In this document: positions 22,242 to 23,263 of the stretch, one piece after another
Layout: each line of letters starts with the position of its first letter
Numbering within the stretch: the first letter of the stretch is position 1
IMG/VR virus record: IMGVR_UViG_3300037502_001690
Coordinates: 1 to 23,263 of that record
Origin: a virus
DNA: 23,263 bases
Strand: one strand, 5' to 3'
Notes under the pieces: generated by a model
Databases searched by the model: none
What the model saw: the letters and a program-made list of their open reading frames with translations, nothing else
What the model was told of the DNA's origin: nothing
Made by a program: the position numbers and the translations under genes

Positions 22242-22663
22242 CCACCCTCCGCCCACTGACCGCGCACCTCGACGAGCGCGGACGCCTGACCGAGATCTTC
22301 CGCGCCTCGGATGACGCGCATGGCTTTGGCCAGTGCTATATCACCACCTGCGCGGCGGGGGTGGTCAAAGCCTGGCACCGCCACCGGCTGCAAGTGGATC
22401 GGTGGTATTGCGTAGCAGGGGCGGCCAAAGTGGGCATCTGGGACGCCGAGGCAATGCGCGGGCAGACGGTGATCCTTTCTGCCGACACGCCGCAGCTTCT
22501 CACCATCCCGGCAGGCTTGTTCCACGGCTTCACGCCATGTCACGGCCACCGGGAGGCGGCGATTCTTAACATCCCGTCCCGCGAATACGATGCGGCCAAC
22601 CCCGACGAGGAGCGTCGGGGGCCATGGGCCTTCCCGTTTCGGTGGGATGCAGAGAGCCGCTGA
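22235..22663 (+). CDS. RmlC-like sugar 3,5-epimerase (cupin), 142 aa
   Basis: A cupin of the dTDP-4-dehydrorhamnose 3,5-epimerase family. GVVKAWHRHRLQVDRW (42-57) matches the strand with the catalytic His (His48), KVGIWD (65-70) the following strand, LLTIPAGLFHGF (88-99) the family's IPPGxAHGF motif, and EERRGPWAF the end pattern. These enzymes epimerise C3/C5 of TDP-4-keto sugars on the way to rhamnose. Length is shorter than canonical RmlC (about 180 aa), closer to compact phage and bacterial relatives. The ATG overlaps the previous stop; a longer frame from 22046 is a shadow of the glycosyltransferase gene. Confidence 0.78.
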   Translation: MLATLRPLTAHLDERGRLTEIFRASDDAHGFGQCYITTCAAGVVKAWHRHRLQVDRWYCVAGAAKVGIWDAEAMRGQTVILSADTPQLLTIPAGLFHGFTPCHGHREAAILNIPSREYDAANPDEERRGPWAFPFRWDAESR

Positions 22664-22666
22664 CAC

Positions 22667-22673
22667 TTTGACA
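22667..22673 (+). promoter_or_regulatory. TTTGACA start-proximal motif
   Basis: It stands free in the intergenic gap, 3 nt after the upstream stop TGA (22661-22663) and 19 nt before ATG 22693, the longest spacing in the set; GAGGG lies between. Confidence 0.45.
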
Positions 22674-22692
22674 CAGGGGCGAGGGCAAGGCC

Positions 22693-23232
22693 ATGCGCGT
22701 CTATATCAACCTCGACACCAACGAGCCCGTCGTCTCGCCTGTTTTAACGCAGCGGGTCAACACGTTCTTTTTTGTCCGCCGCGATGTGGTGCCGGTAGAA
22801 GTGCAGTTTGTCCGCAACGGGGCCGTTGTGGAGCTTGGCGCGGGTGCCACCGGGGCCATCGGCCTGAAAAAAACCTACACAGGCAGCTTTCTCGCCAACG
22901 ATTCGGGCTGGACGAAAAGCGGTAGCGGCACCAGCACGATCTATCAGTTCGACCTTAACCTTAACACCACCGAACTGGACGCGGAGTTTAACCCGGACGC
23001 CTCGACGGATTCGGTCACGTGCAAGCTCGAAGTGTCTTGGTCGGTCAGCGGCACCACCTCAAGCATCCTGCCAACCAGCAGCATCATTTACAACGATGTG
23101 ATTCGCGGCACCGAGGGCAGTCCCAATTTCGCAACCGTCATGTCGCAGTTCGACATCAAATCACCCGACAACTCCACCTGGCGCGTCACCATCGACAACG
23201 ACGGCATCCTCTCCGCCGCCAAGCAACCCTAA
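22693..23232 (+). CDS. Putative tail fibre / baseplate-type structural protein, 179 aa
   Basis: Beta-rich protein with no recognised family. It opens MRVYINLDTNEPVVSP and continues with RVNTFFFVRRDVVPVEVQFVRNGAVVELG (about 24-52), which resembles the N-terminal beta module of baseplate-upper or fibre proteins that handle an input strand followed by a repeated beta sheet. Ser/Thr/Asn-rich segments (YTGSFLANDSGWTKSGSGTS; SWSVSGTTSSILPTSS) follow. GAGGG and AAGG precede the ATG. Position at the end of the tail module supports a fibre-type role. Confidence 0.55.
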   Translation: MRVYINLDTNEPVVSPVLTQRVNTFFFVRRDVVPVEVQFVRNGAVVELGAGATGAIGLKKTYTGSFLANDSGWTKSGSGTSTIYQFDLNLNTTELDAEFNPDASTDSVTCKLEVSWSVSGTTSSILPTSSIIYNDVIRGTEGSPNFATVMSQFDIKSPDNSTWRVTIDNDGILSAAKQP

Positions 23233-23236
23233 GCCC

Positions 23237-23263
23237 ATGAAACACCTCTCCGCCCTCCTGCTC
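23237..23263 (+). CDS. Start of a probable signal-peptide-bearing gene (partial)
   Basis: The last 27 bases read ATG AAA CAC CTC TCC GCC CTC CTG CTC, i.e. MKHLSALLL, a basic residue followed by a hydrophobic run, as at the beginning of a signal peptide, lipoprotein or small membrane protein. It begins 4 nt after the previous stop. It could be a lysis-related gene (holin or spanin), which would be expected here, but only nine codons are visible. Confidence 0.4.

Noticed and set aside
1-23263. CRISPR array, tRNA genes or insertion sequences
   Set aside because: No regularly spaced repeats, cloverleaf-like sequences or transposase motifs were seen on reading either strand; nearly all of the window is covered by phage genes.

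Overview
The window is a contiguous piece of a tailed double-stranded DNA phage or prophage of siphovirus type. Every gene I can support lies on the + strand and the genes are packed almost end to end. The morphogenesis genes follow the phage lambda plan: small and large terminase, gpW-like connector, portal, ClpP-type protease with an in-frame scaffold, coat, FII-like connector, U-like tail terminator, tail tube, G/GT tail-assembly chaperone with a frameshift, tape measure, tail tip and fibre. The DNA is GC-rich. The host cannot be read from the sequence; a Verrucomicrobiota-like or other GC-rich Gram-negative host is only a guess. No integrase, repressor, tRNA or complete lysis gene is present.

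Region by region. Positions 1-3057 are an early operon of small genes (one DUF551 protein, one resembling the N-terminal domain of an integrase) leading into an archaeo-eukaryotic-type primase and a RepA-like/AAA_25 helicase. Most of these overlap by 4-8 nt and use ordinary Shine-Dalgarno (SD) sequences. Positions 3058-3193 are a hairpin-rich gap that could hold an origin or a structured RNA. Positions 3194-4759 hold four accessory genes, including an HTH protein and a DUF3102-like protein. Positions 4871-11034 are packaging and head genes. Two tandem hairpins follow the coat gene, the second a good intrinsic terminator. A two-domain glycosyltransferase (11145-12872) interrupts the head-to-tail order. 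Positions 12889-19053 are connector, tail tube, chaperone, tape measure and tail-tip genes. Positions 19050-23232 hold a Ser/Thr-rich fibre-like protein, a second glycosyltransferase-like protein, an RmlC-type sugar epimerase homologue and a further fibre-like protein. The window ends in the first codons of a possible secreted or membrane protein.

Three signals stand out. (1) A heptamer TTTGACA recurs in the late region 13-19 nt before start codons. It sits in different reading frames and sometimes contains the upstream stop codon, which suggests an undescribed translation-initiation or junction element. (2) One copy lies inside the protease gene and points to the internal ATG of the nested scaffold. 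(3) The chaperone gene ends in a textbook -1 frameshift signal: a G GGA AAC slippery site, a 7-nt spacer and a perfect 9-bp stem. The sugar-related genes next to the fibre and coat suggest that the phage modifies its own virion or the host surface.
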